Assembly: GCF_030646845.1 (NCBI RefSeq) | Contig: NZ_JAUSLE010000021.1 | Location: 1-64,000, forward strand | DNA length: 64,000 nucleotides | From: Rhodoferax sp. | GTDB taxonomy: Bacteria; Pseudomonadota; Gammaproteobacteria; Burkholderiales; Burkholderiaceae_C | Direction of reading: 5' to 3' | Shown here: positions 43,321 through 52,724 of the stretch, piece after piece | How the letters are laid out: each line of letters starts with the position of its first letter | Position numbering within the stretch: the stretch's first letter is position 1 | Translations under genes and position numbers: made by a program | Notes under the pieces: model-generated | Database searches by the model: none | The model's input: the letters and a program-made list of their open reading frames with translations, nothing else | What the model was told of the DNA's origin: nothing

Positions 43321-44547
43321 TCAGGGTCTGGATTTGACAAATTCGACAATGCGTTGTGCTGCTTCAACACATTCGGCGGTTTCGGCCACCAGGGCCATGC
43401 GGATCCGCTGCGCACCCGGATTCCCGCTGTGACCGTCGCGGGCCAGATAGGAGCCGGGTAAAACAGTCACATTGTAAAGAGCATGCAAGTCGCGGGCGAA
43501 ATCCGTGTCATTGCCCTTTACCTTGGCCCACAGGTAAAAGCCGGCATCCGGCAGCGCCACCTCCAGCACCTCGGCCAGCAGGGGGGTGACCTGGGCAAAT
43601 TTGCTGCGGTACAGGGCCCGGTTTTCGATGACGTGCTGCTCATCGCGCCATGCGGCAATGCTGGCGGCCTGCACGACCGGGCTCATGGCGCTGCCGTGGT
43701 AGGTGCGGTAGAGCAAAAACTGTTTCATGATGGCCGCGTCGCCAGCTACGAAGCCGCTGCGCATGCCCGGCACGTTGCTGCGCTTGGACAGGCTGGTGAA
43801 CGAGACCAGGTTTTTGAAATCGCTGCGCCCGAGTTTGGCGGCGGCTTCCATGCCGCCCAGCGGCGGCTCATCACGGAAGTAAATCTCGCTGTAGCACTCG
43901 TCTGAGGCGATCACGAAGCCGAAGCGATCACTCAGGGCAAACAGTTTTTCCCACTCGGAAAGCGGCATCACGGCACCGGTGGGGTTGCCCGGCGAGCAGA
44001 CAATCAGCAACTGGGTGCGAGCCCACACGGCGTCGGGCACGCTGTCCCAGTCCTGTGCGAAATTGCGCGACTCGACCGTGGGCACAAAGTAGGGCTGGGC
44101 GCCAGCCAGCAGCGCTGCACCTTCATAGATTTGGTAGAACGGGTTGGGGCACACCACGACAGGGGCCTGATCGGTGTTGGCACTGCCACCACCAGGCGCC
44201 GGATTCACAATCGTTTGTGTCAGGGCAAACAGCGCTTCGCGCGAGCCGTTCACCGGCAACATCTGGGTGGCCGGGTCAACGTCCAGGCCATATCGCAGCT
44301 TGAGCCAGCCAGCAAAGGCGTCACGCAGCCTGGGCTCGCCGGCTGTCGCCGGGTAGCTTGAGAGACCACTGGGCGTGCTCACAATGGCGTCAATCATCGC
44401 CTGCTGAATAAAGGCTGGCGTGGGGTGCTTGGGCTCACCCATGCCCAGGCTGATCGGACGCAGGGCCGGATTTGGCGCGGTAGGGGCGAAGAGTTGGCGC
44501 AGTCGCTCGAAGGGGTAGGGCTGAAGAAGGGAAAGCAGTGGATTCAT
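43321..44547 (-). CDS. dapC: Succinyldiaminopimelate transaminase
   Basis: A 408-residue class I/II PLP aminotransferase. [20 protein letters not shown] is the family start, [19 protein letters not shown] and [15 protein letters not shown] are core stretches, and [20 protein letters not shown] carries the PLP-binding Lys. It converts N-succinyl-2-amino-6-oxopimelate to succinyl-DAP, matching its place beside dapD and dapE. It heads the dap run on the minus strand, 68 bases after the small Cys protein. Confidence 0.92.
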   Translation of the reverse strand: MNPLLSLLQPYPFERLRQLFAPTAPNPALRPISLGMGEPKHPTPAFIQQAMIDAIVSTPSGLSSYPATAGEPRLRDAFAGWLKLRYGLDVDPATQMLPVNGSREALFALTQTIVNPAPGGGSANTDQAPVVVCPNPFYQIYEGAALLAGAQPYFVPTVESRNFAQDWDSVPDAVWARTQLLIVCSPGNPTGAVMPLSEWEKLFALSDRFGFVIASDECYSEIYFRDEPPLGGMEAAAKLGRSDFKNLVSFTSLSKRSNVPGMRSGFVAGDAAIMKQFLLYRTYHGSAMSPVVQAASIAAWRDEQHVIENRALYRSKFAQVTPLLAEVLEVALPDAGFYLWAKVKGNDTDFARDLHALYNVTVLPGSYLARDGHSGNPGAQRIRMALVAETAECVEAAQRIVEFVKSRP

Positions 44548-44615
44548 GGCTTGCGATTATCCCGCCTTGTGGCAGGTTCGCCGTCCAGAGCACCGGCCAA
44601 GTTGCCAGCGGCTGC

Positions 44616-44777
44616 TTACTTTTTGCTTTTTTTGCGGGCGGGCGCCGGCTTTTTGGTGGTCACGGGTTTTTCTTCTTTGGCCTTGGGAGCGTCACCGATC
44701 AGTGTTTTGACGGGGCAGATCTTGAACACCGGGCATTTCTGGCAACCGACGGCAATGGCGATGGGGCATAGTGTCAT
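44616..44777 (-). CDS. 53-residue four-cysteine protein
   Basis: A short minus-strand frame, ATG at 44777 and TAA at 44618-44616, with AGGAAA upstream. The N-terminus MTLCPIAIAVGCQKCPVFKI is followed by CPVKT, giving a C-x7-C-x2-C-x5-C pattern that could bind zinc or an iron-sulfur cluster. The C-terminal half is Lys/Pro/Ala-rich (KEEKPVTTKKPAPARKKSKK). It lies 68 bases upstream of dapC and may share its transcript. I do not recognise a functional family. Confidence 0.7.
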   Translation of the reverse strand: MTLCPIAIAVGCQKCPVFKICPVKTLIGDAPKAKEEKPVTTKKPAPARKKSKK

Positions 44778-44891
44778 GGGGTTTTCCTGTTGTTATGCTT
44801 GGCGCACGGGCGCTCAGTATGCGCTCGCGCACGTGTGGAATCCATGTCTGTTCAAGGGCCATGCCCCTAATTCATTGAAAGGAAACCCTTC

Positions 44892-45305
44892 ATGACCCGC
44901 CAGCTGATCAGTTCCGGCTCCTCGTTCGAGCAAGACATCGCGTACTCACGCGCGGTGGTTACCCGCGACGCGGGCGGTGACTGGATCTTTGTATCCGGCA
45001 CCACCGGTTTTGATTACGCCACGATGAGCATTGCCGACGACATCGTGTCGCAAACAGACCAGTGTCTCCGCAACATCCAGGCGGCGCTGGCCCAGGCCCA
45101 AAGCAGCTTGCGCGATGTGGTGCGGGTGACCTACGTTGTGCCCACCGCCAGTGATTTTCCCCAGTGCTGGCCCGTCTTACGTCAATACTTTGGTGATGTC
45201 CGCCCGGCCGCCATGATGATCTCTGCCGGACTGCTGGATCCACGCATGAAGATCGAAATCGAGGTGACGGCACGGCGGCAGCCGACAGCGAGCCAGCCTG
45301 CGTGA
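44892..45305 (+). CDS. RidA family protein
   Basis: A 137-residue YjgF/YER057c/UK114 protein. WIFVSGTTGFDYATM and CLRNIQAALAQAQSSLRDVV are family stretches; RPAAMMISAGLLDPRMKIEI near the C-terminus contains the Arg that binds the carboxylate of imine substrates in RidA. It may deaminate reactive enamines or imines. The subgroup with FDYATMSI is a known variant and its substrate is not certain. It is monocistronic. Confidence 0.88.
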   Translation: MTRQLISSGSSFEQDIAYSRAVVTRDAGGDWIFVSGTTGFDYATMSIADDIVSQTDQCLRNIQAALAQAQSSLRDVVRVTYVVPTASDFPQCWPVLRQYFGDVRPAAMMISAGLLDPRMKIEIEVTARRQPTASQPA

Positions 45306-45329
45306 GAAAACCGTGAGACGGTTGCGGCC

Positions 45330-46130
45330 TTAGATCAGGGCCAACTCAACCGGGCATTCAAGGGCCAGCCAGTGCCGGGCCGCATTGCGCAGGCTTGCGC
45401 CATCGCCCGTGCTGAGCAGAATGCATTCCCCCGGGGCATCACCCGACGCCAGGATTTTCAGCATGCGGTGCGTCTGGCGCGCCACCGGTTCACCGTTGTC
45501 GATCAGGCGGACGTCAGGCCCCACCAGCGTGCGCAGGTGTTCACTGACAAACGGGTAGTGCGTGCAGCCCAGCACCAAGGTATCGATTTGCCCATATTTG
45601 GTGCCAAATTGGCCTATAGCCCCCGTGCAATAAGCGCACAGTGCTATCATTTTAATAGTATCTTCGCGCTCGATGGCATCCGCCAGTCCATCGCACGGCT
45701 GGCAAATGAAGTCGGCCTGGCCGGCCAGGGAATCGACCAGGGCGCGGAATTTTGCGCTGGCCAATGTGCTGCGGGTGGCCATGACACCAATGCGCCGGGT
45801 TCGGCTGTGGGCCACCGCAGGTTTGAGCGCCGGCTCGACGCCGATGATGGGGAGGTCAGGGTGCTCGTCGCGCAGCAAATGAATGGCCGCCGCCGTGGCC
45901 GTGTTGCAGGCGATCACCAGGGCCTTGATGTCGTATCGTGCCCGCAGGTGCGCCGTGATCGCACGCGACCGCTCGATCACATGCGCGTTGTCGCGCTCCC
46001 CGTAAGGCGCATGGGGGGCACTGTCCGCGAGGTAGACAAAGTCTTCATGGGGCAGCTCGGTACGCAAGGCCTTGAGAATGCTCAGGCCGCCGATGCCGCT
46101 GTCAAAGACGCCAACGGGGGTGCGCTTCAC
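45330..46130 (-). CDS. murI: Glutamate racemase
   Basis: A 266-residue enzyme making D-glutamate for peptidoglycan. VGVFDSGIGGLSILKAL is the start, VIACNTATAAAIHLL holds the first catalytic Cys and TLVLGCTHYPFVSEHL the second. The start is placed at GTG 46130, which overlaps the fumarase stop as GTGA, so the two genes are translationally coupled; the longer frame starting at 46184 is a run-through of the fumarase region. Residues about 156-175 (DTIKMIALCAYCTGAIGQFG) are encoded by dispersed repeat copy F, read in the sense direction of the element. Confidence 0.93.
   Translation of the reverse strand: MKRTPVGVFDSGIGGLSILKALRTELPHEDFVYLADSAPHAPYGERDNAHVIERSRAITAHLRARYDIKALVIACNTATAAAIHLLRDEHPDLPIIGVEPALKPAVAHSRTRRIGVMATRSTLASAKFRALVDSLAGQADFICQPCDGLADAIEREDTIKMIALCAYCTGAIGQFGTKYGQIDTLVLGCTHYPFVSEHLRTLVGPDVRLIDNGEPVARQTHRMLKILASGDAPGECILLSTGDGASLRNAARHWLALECPVELALI
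45605..45661 (-). repeat. Dispersed element, copy F, inside murI (sense orientation)
   Basis: The minus strand reads ACTATTAAAATGATAGC, then TGCGCTTATTGCACGGGGG and CTATAGGC. This is the only in-gene copy read on its sense strand, encoding T-I-K-M-I-A-L-C-A-Y-C-T-G-A-I-G. The arms form a clean palindrome. Confidence 0.85.
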
Positions 46131-47686
46131 CCTGCGGCGACTGAAATTCCCTTGAACTCGCCGGTGGCAATTCTTTTTTGCCACTCGGACGGACCGGTGA
46201 TGTGGGCGCTGGTGCCGCCAGAATCGACCGCCACGGTGACAGGCATGTCGACCACGTCGAATTCGTAAATGGCTTCCATGCCCAGATCGGCAAAGCCCAC
46301 GACGGTTGCACTCTTGATGGCCTTGCTCACCAGGTAGGCGGCGCCGCCCACGGCCATCAAATAGGCGCTCTTGTGTTTCTTGATGGCCGCAATTGCGACC
46401 GGGCCGCGCTCGGCCTTGCCGATCATCGAGATCAGCCCGGTTTCGCTCAGCATCATCTCGGTGAAATCATCCATGCGGGTGGCGGTGGTGGGGCCGGCCG
46501 GGCCCACGGCCTCGCCCTTGACCGGATCGACCGGGCCAACGTAGTAAATCACGCGGTTGGTGAAGTCGACCGGCAATTTCTCGCCCTTGGCCAGCATGTC
46601 CTTGATGCGCTTGTGGGCGGCGTCGCGGCCGGTCAGCATCTTGCCGTTGAGCAGCAGGGTATCGCCGGGTTTCCAGCTGGCGACTTCTTCCTTGGTCAGG
46701 GTGTTGAGGTCTACCTTTTTGCTCTTCACGTAGTCGGGGGTCCAGGCCACATCGGGCCACAGGTCCAGTGACGGTGGGTCTAGATAGACCGGGCCGCTGC
46801 CGTCCATCACAAAATGGGCGTGGCGCGTGGCCGCGCAGTTGGGAATCATGGCCACGGGTTTGCTGGCGGCATGGGTGGGGTACATCTTGATCTTGATGTC
46901 CAGCACGGTGGTCAGGCCGCCCAGGCCCTGCGCGCCGATACCCAGCGCGTTAACCTTGTCAAACAGTTCCAGCCGCAGGGCTTCCGTCTTGTTCAGTTCG
47001 GCACCGCTGGCCGCCTTGGCCTGCAGCTCATACATGTCCAGGTCGTCCATCAGGCTCTCCTTGGCCATCAGCACGGCTTTTTCAGCGGTGCCGCCAATAC
47101 CGATCCCCAGCATGCCGGGCGGGCACCAGCCGGCGCCCATGGTGGGCACGGTCTTGAGTACCCAGTCCACCACCGAGTCGCCGGGGTTGAGCATGACCAT
47201 CTTGCTTTTGTTTTCACTGCCGCCGCCCTTGGCCGCCACGGTCACTTCCAGCGTGTTGCCGGGCACGATTTCAGAGAAGATCACCGCTGGCGTGTTGTCT
47301 TTGGTGTTCTTGCGCTCGAACTGCGGGTCGGCCACCACGCTGGCGCGCAGGGTGTTGTCGGGGTGGTTGTAGGCGCGGCGCACGCCTTCGTTGATGGCGT
47401 CGTCCAGGCTGCCGGTGAACCCTTCCCAGCGCACGTCCATGCCGACCTTGAGGAACACGTTGACGATGCCGGTATCCTGGCAAATTGGGCGGTGGCCGGT
47501 GGCGCTCATCTTGCTGTTGGTCAGGATTTGCGCGATGGCGTCCTTGGCCGCCGGGCTTTGCTCACGCTCGTAAGCGCGCGCCAGGTGGGCAATGTAGTCG
47601 GCCGGGTGGTAATACGAGATGTACTGCAGGGCGGCGGCAACGGATTCGATCAGGTCGGCCTGCTTGATGTGTGTGGTCATGGTCAT
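46127..47686 (-). CDS. fumA: Fumarate hydratase, class I (4Fe-4S)
   Basis: About 519 residues, single-chain class I fumarase. ICQDTGIVNVFLKVGMDV contains a cluster Cys, GSENKSKMVMLNPGDSV and MGAGWCPPGMLGIGIGGTAE a second Cys region, and GPTTATRMDDFTEMML the start of the beta domain. It converts fumarate to malate, linking the gentisate product to the TCA cycle. The start is ATG 47686 or 47680 (MTMTTHIKQADLIES); the frame stays open upstream to 48550 but that part is a shadow of the antiporter gene. Its stop overlaps the murI start. Confidence 0.94.
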   Translation of the reverse strand: MTMTTHIKQADLIESVAAALQYISYYHPADYIAHLARAYEREQSPAAKDAIAQILTNSKMSATGHRPICQDTGIVNVFLKVGMDVRWEGFTGSLDDAINEGVRRAYNHPDNTLRASVVADPQFERKNTKDNTPAVIFSEIVPGNTLEVTVAAKGGGSENKSKMVMLNPGDSVVDWVLKTVPTMGAGWCPPGMLGIGIGGTAEKAVLMAKESLMDDLDMYELQAKAASGAELNKTEALRLELFDKVNALGIGAQGLGGLTTVLDIKIKMYPTHAASKPVAMIPNCAATRHAHFVMDGSGPVYLDPPSLDLWPDVAWTPDYVKSKKVDLNTLTKEEVASWKPGDTLLLNGKMLTGRDAAHKRIKDMLAKGEKLPVDFTNRVIYYVGPVDPVKGEAVGPAGPTTATRMDDFTEMMLSETGLISMIGKAERGPVAIAAIKKHKSAYLMAVGGAAYLVSKAIKSATVVGFADLGMEAIYEFDVVDMPVTVAVDSGGTSAHITGPSEWQKRIATGEFKGISVAAG

Positions 47687-47829
47687 GCTTTGGAGATGGC
47701 TGGGAATGGCAGGTATTTTGACAGTTCTGCATAACGCCCGGCTGACACACTTGGGACGTGTCGGGCGGACGGGTACTGCATGAGGATGGGCCTGCGATGG
47801 TCCCAATCCGCTGGTCACCCCGTCCGGGC

Positions 47830-49515
47830 TCAGACGTAATAAAGAACGAGGTAGCCAAGCAACAGGACCAGCACCCACAGCGCCATGCTTCGGGTGGACC
47901 AGGTGCGGGCAAAGCGGCCGTCCTGGCGATGTTGGTGCACGACCAGGGCCAGCCCTTGCGAGCCCAAACGCAGCGCGGTGCGCATCAGGAGGTTCCATGC
48001 CTTGCCCAGCGGCAGCCCCACGTGGGTCATCAATGCCGGCAGCAATCGGCGCCAGACCCAATCGGTATCGAGCGTGATGGTGAGTGTGCGTTTGAGGTAG
48101 GGCAGCATCACAAAGAACGCCAGACCCGAGAACAGCAACAACTGCAACTGCGTCACCACGTGCGCCCCGGTGTAGGGCACGTAATTCACGGCGTAGGGCA
48201 GCAGCGCGTACAGCGGCTCGGGCCAGACGCCGAGCGCGATGCAAAGAAACGCAAAGGCGACCATGGCCCAGCGCATACTCGATGGCGGCTCGGCCGGGCG
48301 CAGGCCGGAGTCCTTCTGGAAGAACACAAACCACGGGAACTTGATGCCCGCGTGGAGAAAAACGCCTGCCGACGCGGCCGTGAGCAACAGCCACACCCAC
48401 TGCAGATTCCCGTCGATGGCAGCCTGCGAGACCATTGACTTGGAGATAAAGCCGGAGGTGAGCGGGAACGCCGAGATCGCCAGCGCGCCGATCGTGCCGC
48501 ACGCGGTGGTGAGCGGCATGGTGTGGAACAAGCCGCCTAGCTCGGAGCACTTGCGCTTACCGGTCATAAGGATCACCGAGCCGGCCGACATCAGCAGCAG
48601 GGCCTTGTAGATGATGTGGGCGAAGGCGTGGGCCGCCGCGCCGTTCAGCGCCATCTCGGTGCCGATGCCGATGCCGGCAATCATGAAGCCAACCTGGTTG
48701 ATGATCGAGTACGCCAGGATGCGCCGGATATCGTTTTCCAGCAGCGCATAGATGATGCCGTAGAAGACCATGAACAGGCCGACCCAGATCAACAACTCGG
48801 TGCCTGGAAAGCCACGGATCAGCACATACACCGCGGTCTTGGTGGTGAACGCCGAGAGGAAGACGGTGCCGCTCCAGGATGCTTCCGGGTAAGCGTCCGA
48901 CAACCAGGCCGACAGGGGTGGCGCGCCGGCGTTGACCAGGAAGCCCAAGAGGATCAGCCAGTGCGCTGGCGAGTCCAGCACCATCCGCGTGAAGGTTACG
49001 TCGCCGGTCTGCACGATGTGGCCGGTGACGCCGGCAAACAGCAACACGCCACCCAGCAGGTGGATCATCAGGTAGCGCCGTGCGGCGCGGTAGGCGTCGT
49101 TGTTACCGTGGCTCCACAGGACCAGTGTTGAGCCGACGGCCATCAGCTCCCAGAAGGCGAACACCGAGACCAGGTCACCCGCGAATGCCACGCTGATGGC
49201 CGACCCCGCATAGATGAACGCGGAAGGCACTTCGACGCGGCTTTTTTGACTGAGGGCGAACAAGCCGCCGCCTGCGGCCATCAGCGCAAAGATGGTGGCG
49301 AACAGGCGCGAGAGCTTGTCGCCCTGCAGCGGTGTGATTGTGTAATCGAGGAACCGCAGCTGCCATGCCGGTCCGTCGGGTACTTGCCATACCAGCGCCA
49401 GCACAAGCAGGGGCAAAACCACTACGGCGATGGACCTCGGCGCGCCGCGCAGAAAAGGCAAGAGCAGGGCGCCGACGATGAGCACCAACCCGGGATGAAG
49501 CATGACATCAGTCAT
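47830..49515 (-). CDS. Mrp-type antiporter subunit D paralogue (third, C-terminally extended)
   Basis: A 561-residue protein with about 15-16 membrane segments, of the proton-translocating MrpD/NuoL/M/N family. FAFWELMAVGSTLVLWSHGN holds the conserved Glu of helix 5; GIIYALLENDIRRILAYSI and NGAAAHAFAHIIYKALLLMS hold the Lys/His transport residues. It is longer than a typical MrpD, with about 60 extra residues at the C-terminus including another membrane helix. It is the last gene of the operon and overlaps the 87-residue gene by eight bases. It may stand in for the missing MrpA N-terminal unit. Confidence 0.88.
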   Translation of the reverse strand: MTDVMLHPGLVLIVGALLLPFLRGAPRSIAVVVLPLLVLALVWQVPDGPAWQLRFLDYTITPLQGDKLSRLFATIFALMAAGGGLFALSQKSRVEVPSAFIYAGSAISVAFAGDLVSVFAFWELMAVGSTLVLWSHGNNDAYRAARRYLMIHLLGGVLLFAGVTGHIVQTGDVTFTRMVLDSPAHWLILLGFLVNAGAPPLSAWLSDAYPEASWSGTVFLSAFTTKTAVYVLIRGFPGTELLIWVGLFMVFYGIIYALLENDIRRILAYSIINQVGFMIAGIGIGTEMALNGAAAHAFAHIIYKALLLMSAGSVILMTGKRKCSELGGLFHTMPLTTACGTIGALAISAFPLTSGFISKSMVSQAAIDGNLQWVWLLLTAASAGVFLHAGIKFPWFVFFQKDSGLRPAEPPSSMRWAMVAFAFLCIALGVWPEPLYALLPYAVNYVPYTGAHVVTQLQLLLFSGLAFFVMLPYLKRTLTITLDTDWVWRRLLPALMTHVGLPLGKAWNLLMRTALRLGSQGLALVVHQHRQDGRFARTWSTRSMALWVLVLLLGYLVLYYV

Positions 49516-49771
49516 CGTGCTGGCCGTAATAGGTATCGGGGCGCTTGAGCACCAGGGCCAGCCCCTTGGCCACGATGATCATGACCGCGCAGACCAGGAA
49601 GCCGAACCAGGCGTTGAAGCCGAAGATGGACTCGATAGCGAAATGCGGATGCAGATGCACGAGAAACTCGGCGAGCACCGTGAACAGGAGCACAACCAGA
49701 AAACCGCGCCACAAGCGTTTGACATTGCGTGGCTGGTCCAGCCAATGGGGCTTGTCGTCCATGAGTTTCAT
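49508..49771 (-). CDS. Small two-helix membrane protein within the Mrp operon
   Basis: An 87-residue protein. LWRGFLVVLLFTVLAEFLVH and FGFLVCAVMIIVAKGLALVL are two membrane helices, separated by HPHFAIESIFGFNAW. It is not a known Mrp A-G subunit. The ATG at 49771 overlaps the stop of the preceding D gene (ATGA), and its stop overlaps the next D gene start, so it is co-translated with both. It may be an accessory subunit joining the third D paralogue to the complex (inference). Confidence 0.8.
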   Translation of the reverse strand: MKLMDDKPHWLDQPRNVKRLWRGFLVVLLFTVLAEFLVHLHPHFAIESIFGFNAWFGFLVCAVMIIVAKGLALVLKRPDTYYGQHDD

Positions 49772-51240
49772 TCTCGCGGGTTGATCATCTGACGTGCCAG
49801 CGCCAACGGCACGTCGGGAAAGAAGAACAACAGGACCGTGCCTGCGGCGGTGGCGGTCAGCGCTATCACCATGAGGAGCGGCGCCTCGCCGTGCGCGTGG
49901 CCGTGCGGATCAGCGGGTGGCGCCACGAAGAAGGCGCGGTAGACGATGGGCAGGAAATAGCCGGCGTTGAGCAAGGTGCTCAGTGCAATTACCGCCACGG
50001 CCAGCCAGTGCTGGGTGGCCATGGCGCCCGACAGCATGTACCACTTGGAGATGAAACCGACCGCTGGCGGCAGGCCGATCATGGACAACACTGCAATCGC
50101 AAAGGCGCCCATCGTCCACGGCATGCGCCGCCCGATGCCGTCAAGTTGGCTGACCTCGGTTTTGTGGGCTGCGGTGTAGATGGCGCCGGCGGCAAAGAAG
50201 AGGGTGATCTTGCCGACCGCGTGTGCGGCGATGTGCAGCACAGCACCGATCAGGGACAGGGGCGCCAGCAGCGCTGCGGCCAAGATCACATAAGAAAGCT
50301 GGCTGATCGTCGAGTAGGCCAGCCGACGTTTCAGGTTGTCGGCGGACAACGCGACTACGGAGGCCGCAATGATGGTGAATCCGGCCACCGCCACCAGCCA
50401 ATGGGTCGCTCCGGCTGATGTGAGCGTGTCAAACCCGAACACGTAGACAATCACTTTGACGACGCTGAACACGCCGGCCTTCACCACGGCCACCGCGTGC
50501 AGCAGCGCGGACACCGGCGTGGGCGCCACCATGGCGGCCGGCAGCCAGCGATGGAAAGGCATCAGCGCGGCCTTGCCGATCCCGAACACGCACAGTGCCA
50601 GCAACACGGCGAGCCCGGTCGGCCCGAGCTTGTCAGCCAGGATGCCGCCCGCCGTGAAGTCGGTGGTGCCTGCGATGAACCAGATGAACACCAGCGCCGG
50701 CAACAGGAAAACGGTGGACGTACTCAACAGCAGGGCGAGATAGACGCGACCGCCTGTGCGCGCCTTGTCGGTGCCATGATGCGTGACCAGCGGGTAGGTG
50801 CTCAACGTCAACAGTTCATAGAAGATGAACAGTGTGAATAGATTGCCGGAGAATGCAATGCCCATGGTCGCTGAAATGGCGAGCGCGAAGCAGACGAAAA
50901 AGCGCGTTTGATGCGCCTCCTTGTTGGCACGCAAGTAGCCAATCGAATACAGCGAATTGACAATCCACAAGCCCGAGGCGATCAGCGCAAACAGCATCCC
51001 CAGTGGCTCGACCCTGAAGGCGATCTGCAAGCCCGGCAGCAGGCTGAACAAGATGACGCCCGGTCGTGCGCCGCCCAGAACCGTGGGCAGTAGCGTCAGC
51101 ACGCAGACCAGCAGCGCCGCCGCCGTGACCAGGGTGATGCCTTCGCGCAGGTTGGGCTGCCGCCCCGCGAATGAGATCAGCATGGCGCCAGCCAGTGGCA
51201 CCGCCATGGACGCGAGAATCGCCTGTTCGGGCGTCAGCAT
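49768..51240 (-). CDS. mrpD: Mrp-type antiporter subunit D paralogue (second)
   Basis: A 490-residue, ~14-helix protein of the MrpD family. FTLFIFYELLTLSTYPLV carries the helix-5 Glu, ALMPFHRWLPAAMVAPTPVS the Lys/His region of helices 7-8, and SADNLKRRLAYSTISQLSYV a further conserved segment. It translocates ions as part of the antiporter. ATG 51240 overlaps the previous stop by one base (TGATG); the 531-residue frame from 51363 runs into that gene and is not used. It contains GHAHGEAP near residue 455, a His-rich loop. Confidence 0.92.
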   Translation of the reverse strand: MLTPEQAILASMAVPLAGAMLISFAGRQPNLREGITLVTAAALLVCVLTLLPTVLGGARPGVILFSLLPGLQIAFRVEPLGMLFALIASGLWIVNSLYSIGYLRANKEAHQTRFFVCFALAISATMGIAFSGNLFTLFIFYELLTLSTYPLVTHHGTDKARTGGRVYLALLLSTSTVFLLPALVFIWFIAGTTDFTAGGILADKLGPTGLAVLLALCVFGIGKAALMPFHRWLPAAMVAPTPVSALLHAVAVVKAGVFSVVKVIVYVFGFDTLTSAGATHWLVAVAGFTIIAASVVALSADNLKRRLAYSTISQLSYVILAAALLAPLSLIGAVLHIAAHAVGKITLFFAAGAIYTAAHKTEVSQLDGIGRRMPWTMGAFAIAVLSMIGLPPAVGFISKWYMLSGAMATQHWLAVAVIALSTLLNAGYFLPIVYRAFFVAPPADPHGHAHGEAPLLMVIALTATAAGTVLLFFFPDVPLALARQMINPRE

Positions 51241-52724
51241 CAGCGCGCTCCCCCCAGCAACAGGGCTGCTGCCTGTGACGCCGAGCCCACCGTGAATGAG
51301 GTGTCCAGACCAAAGTACACCGTGGCCACGACCAGGATGGCTGTGGGCACGCTCATCAGCCACGGAGTTGCAGTGATGTTGGCTGTGTCCTTGCGCGGCT
51401 CACGGAAATACGCCGCCTCGACGAATCGCCAGACATACACCGCCGCGAGCAGGGACGACAGGACAATCATGAACACGAGCCACCACTGCCCCTTCTCCAG
51501 TGCCGCCAGCAGCAGATACCATTTGCTGACGAAGCCTGCGGTACCAGGAACCCCCATCAGTGAGAGACCGCACACCACAATGCCGAAGCTCACCAGTGGC
51601 ATGCGTTTGCCCAGGCCCTGTACCCGGGCCAGGCTGGTGCCGCCCATGCCAAGCGCCACGCAACCCAGCAGCATGTAGATGGCGCCCTTGGTGACGCCGT
51701 GGTTGACCAGGTGCACGATGCTGGCGGTCAGGCCGCTGACCGAGTTGAATGACAGGCCGAGAATGATGTAGCCGATTTGCGCGACGCTGGAGTAGGCGAA
51801 CAGGCGCTTCAGGTCGGTCTGGAAGATCGCGATACCGGACGCCGCAAACATGCCCGCCAATGCGAGCAGCAACATCATCTGCTGCATCGGCAGTTTATCG
51901 AATACCGCGGACTCCCCGAACACCGAAAAGTAGAAACGCAGCAGCACGTAGACCGCCACCTTGGTGGCCGTCGCGGCCAGGAAGGCTGATACGGCCGAGG
52001 GGGCAAATGTATAGGCGTTGGGCAGCCACTGATGCAGCGGGAACAGCGCCAGCTTGAGTGAGACCCCCACGGTGACAAAAGCCAGTGCCGCCAGCACCGG
52101 ACGTGTGCCTTGCACAGTGGCGATGCGCCGCCCCATGTCGGCCAGATTCAGCGTGCCCGTCATCAAGTAGAGCAGGCCGATGCCAATGACCAGGAAAGTG
52201 GCGCCAATCGAGCCCATGATCAGGTACTGGTAAGCGGCAAACAGGGCCCGTCGGTCTCGCCCCAGCGCGATCAGCACATAAGCCGACAGCGATGAGATTT
52301 CCAGGAAAACAAAAATGTTGAAAGCGTCGCCAGTGATCGCGATGCCGAGCAGTCCGGTCAGGCACAACACGAACATGGTGTAGAAAAGGTAGTGCTGTTC
52401 GGGCGGTATTTCGGCTTCTATGCTGGCACGGCTGTAGGGCAGTACCAGGGCGGCAATGCCAGCCACCAGGACCAGCATGAATGAGCTCAGCCGGTCGACG
52501 CGGTACTCGATGCCCCAGGGGGCCGGCCAGCTGCCGATGGCGTAAGAGATGGTGCCGCTGCCGGCGACTTGCAGCCACAGCATCACTGCGATAGCTAGTG
52601 CGATCCAACTGGCCGTCAGCGCCACCGCGAACGCCACGCTGCGTCGACGCAGCAGCACCGTGAGCGGCGCGGCGATCAAAGGTACGATAACCTGCAAGGC
52701 GGGCAGATGCGGGACCAGGTTCAT
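51240..52724 (-). CDS. mrpD: Mrp-type antiporter subunit D (first)
   Basis: A 494-residue MrpD-family protein with about 14 helices. FNIFVFLEISSLSAYVLIA holds the helix-5 Glu, KLALFPLHQWLPNAYTFAPS the helix-7/8 Lys-His region, and FQTDLKRLFAYSSVAQIGYI a conserved amphipathic segment. The C-terminus ends close to the next gene's start. It overlaps mrpC by four bases. Of the three D paralogues this one sits in the usual C-D position and is most likely the canonical MrpD. Confidence 0.93.
   Translation of the reverse strand: MNLVPHLPALQVIVPLIAAPLTVLLRRRSVAFAVALTASWIALAIAVMLWLQVAGSGTISYAIGSWPAPWGIEYRVDRLSSFMLVLVAGIAALVLPYSRASIEAEIPPEQHYLFYTMFVLCLTGLLGIAITGDAFNIFVFLEISSLSAYVLIALGRDRRALFAAYQYLIMGSIGATFLVIGIGLLYLMTGTLNLADMGRRIATVQGTRPVLAALAFVTVGVSLKLALFPLHQWLPNAYTFAPSAVSAFLAATATKVAVYVLLRFYFSVFGESAVFDKLPMQQMMLLLALAGMFAASGIAIFQTDLKRLFAYSSVAQIGYIILGLSFNSVSGLTASIVHLVNHGVTKGAIYMLLGCVALGMGGTSLARVQGLGKRMPLVSFGIVVCGLSLMGVPGTAGFVSKWYLLLAALEKGQWWLVFMIVLSSLLAAVYVWRFVEAAYFREPRKDTANITATPWLMSVPTAILVVATVYFGLDTSFTVGSASQAAALLLGGAR

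Noticed and set aside
43290-43415. N-terminal extension of dapD
   Set aside because: It lies within dapC, and the DapD family start coincides with ATG 43289.
47687-48550. Upstream extension of the fumarase frame to 807 codons
   Set aside because: The extension overlaps the Mrp D-type gene in another frame and has Arg/Ala/His-rich shadow composition; the fumarase N-terminus is clearly at 47686 or 47680.
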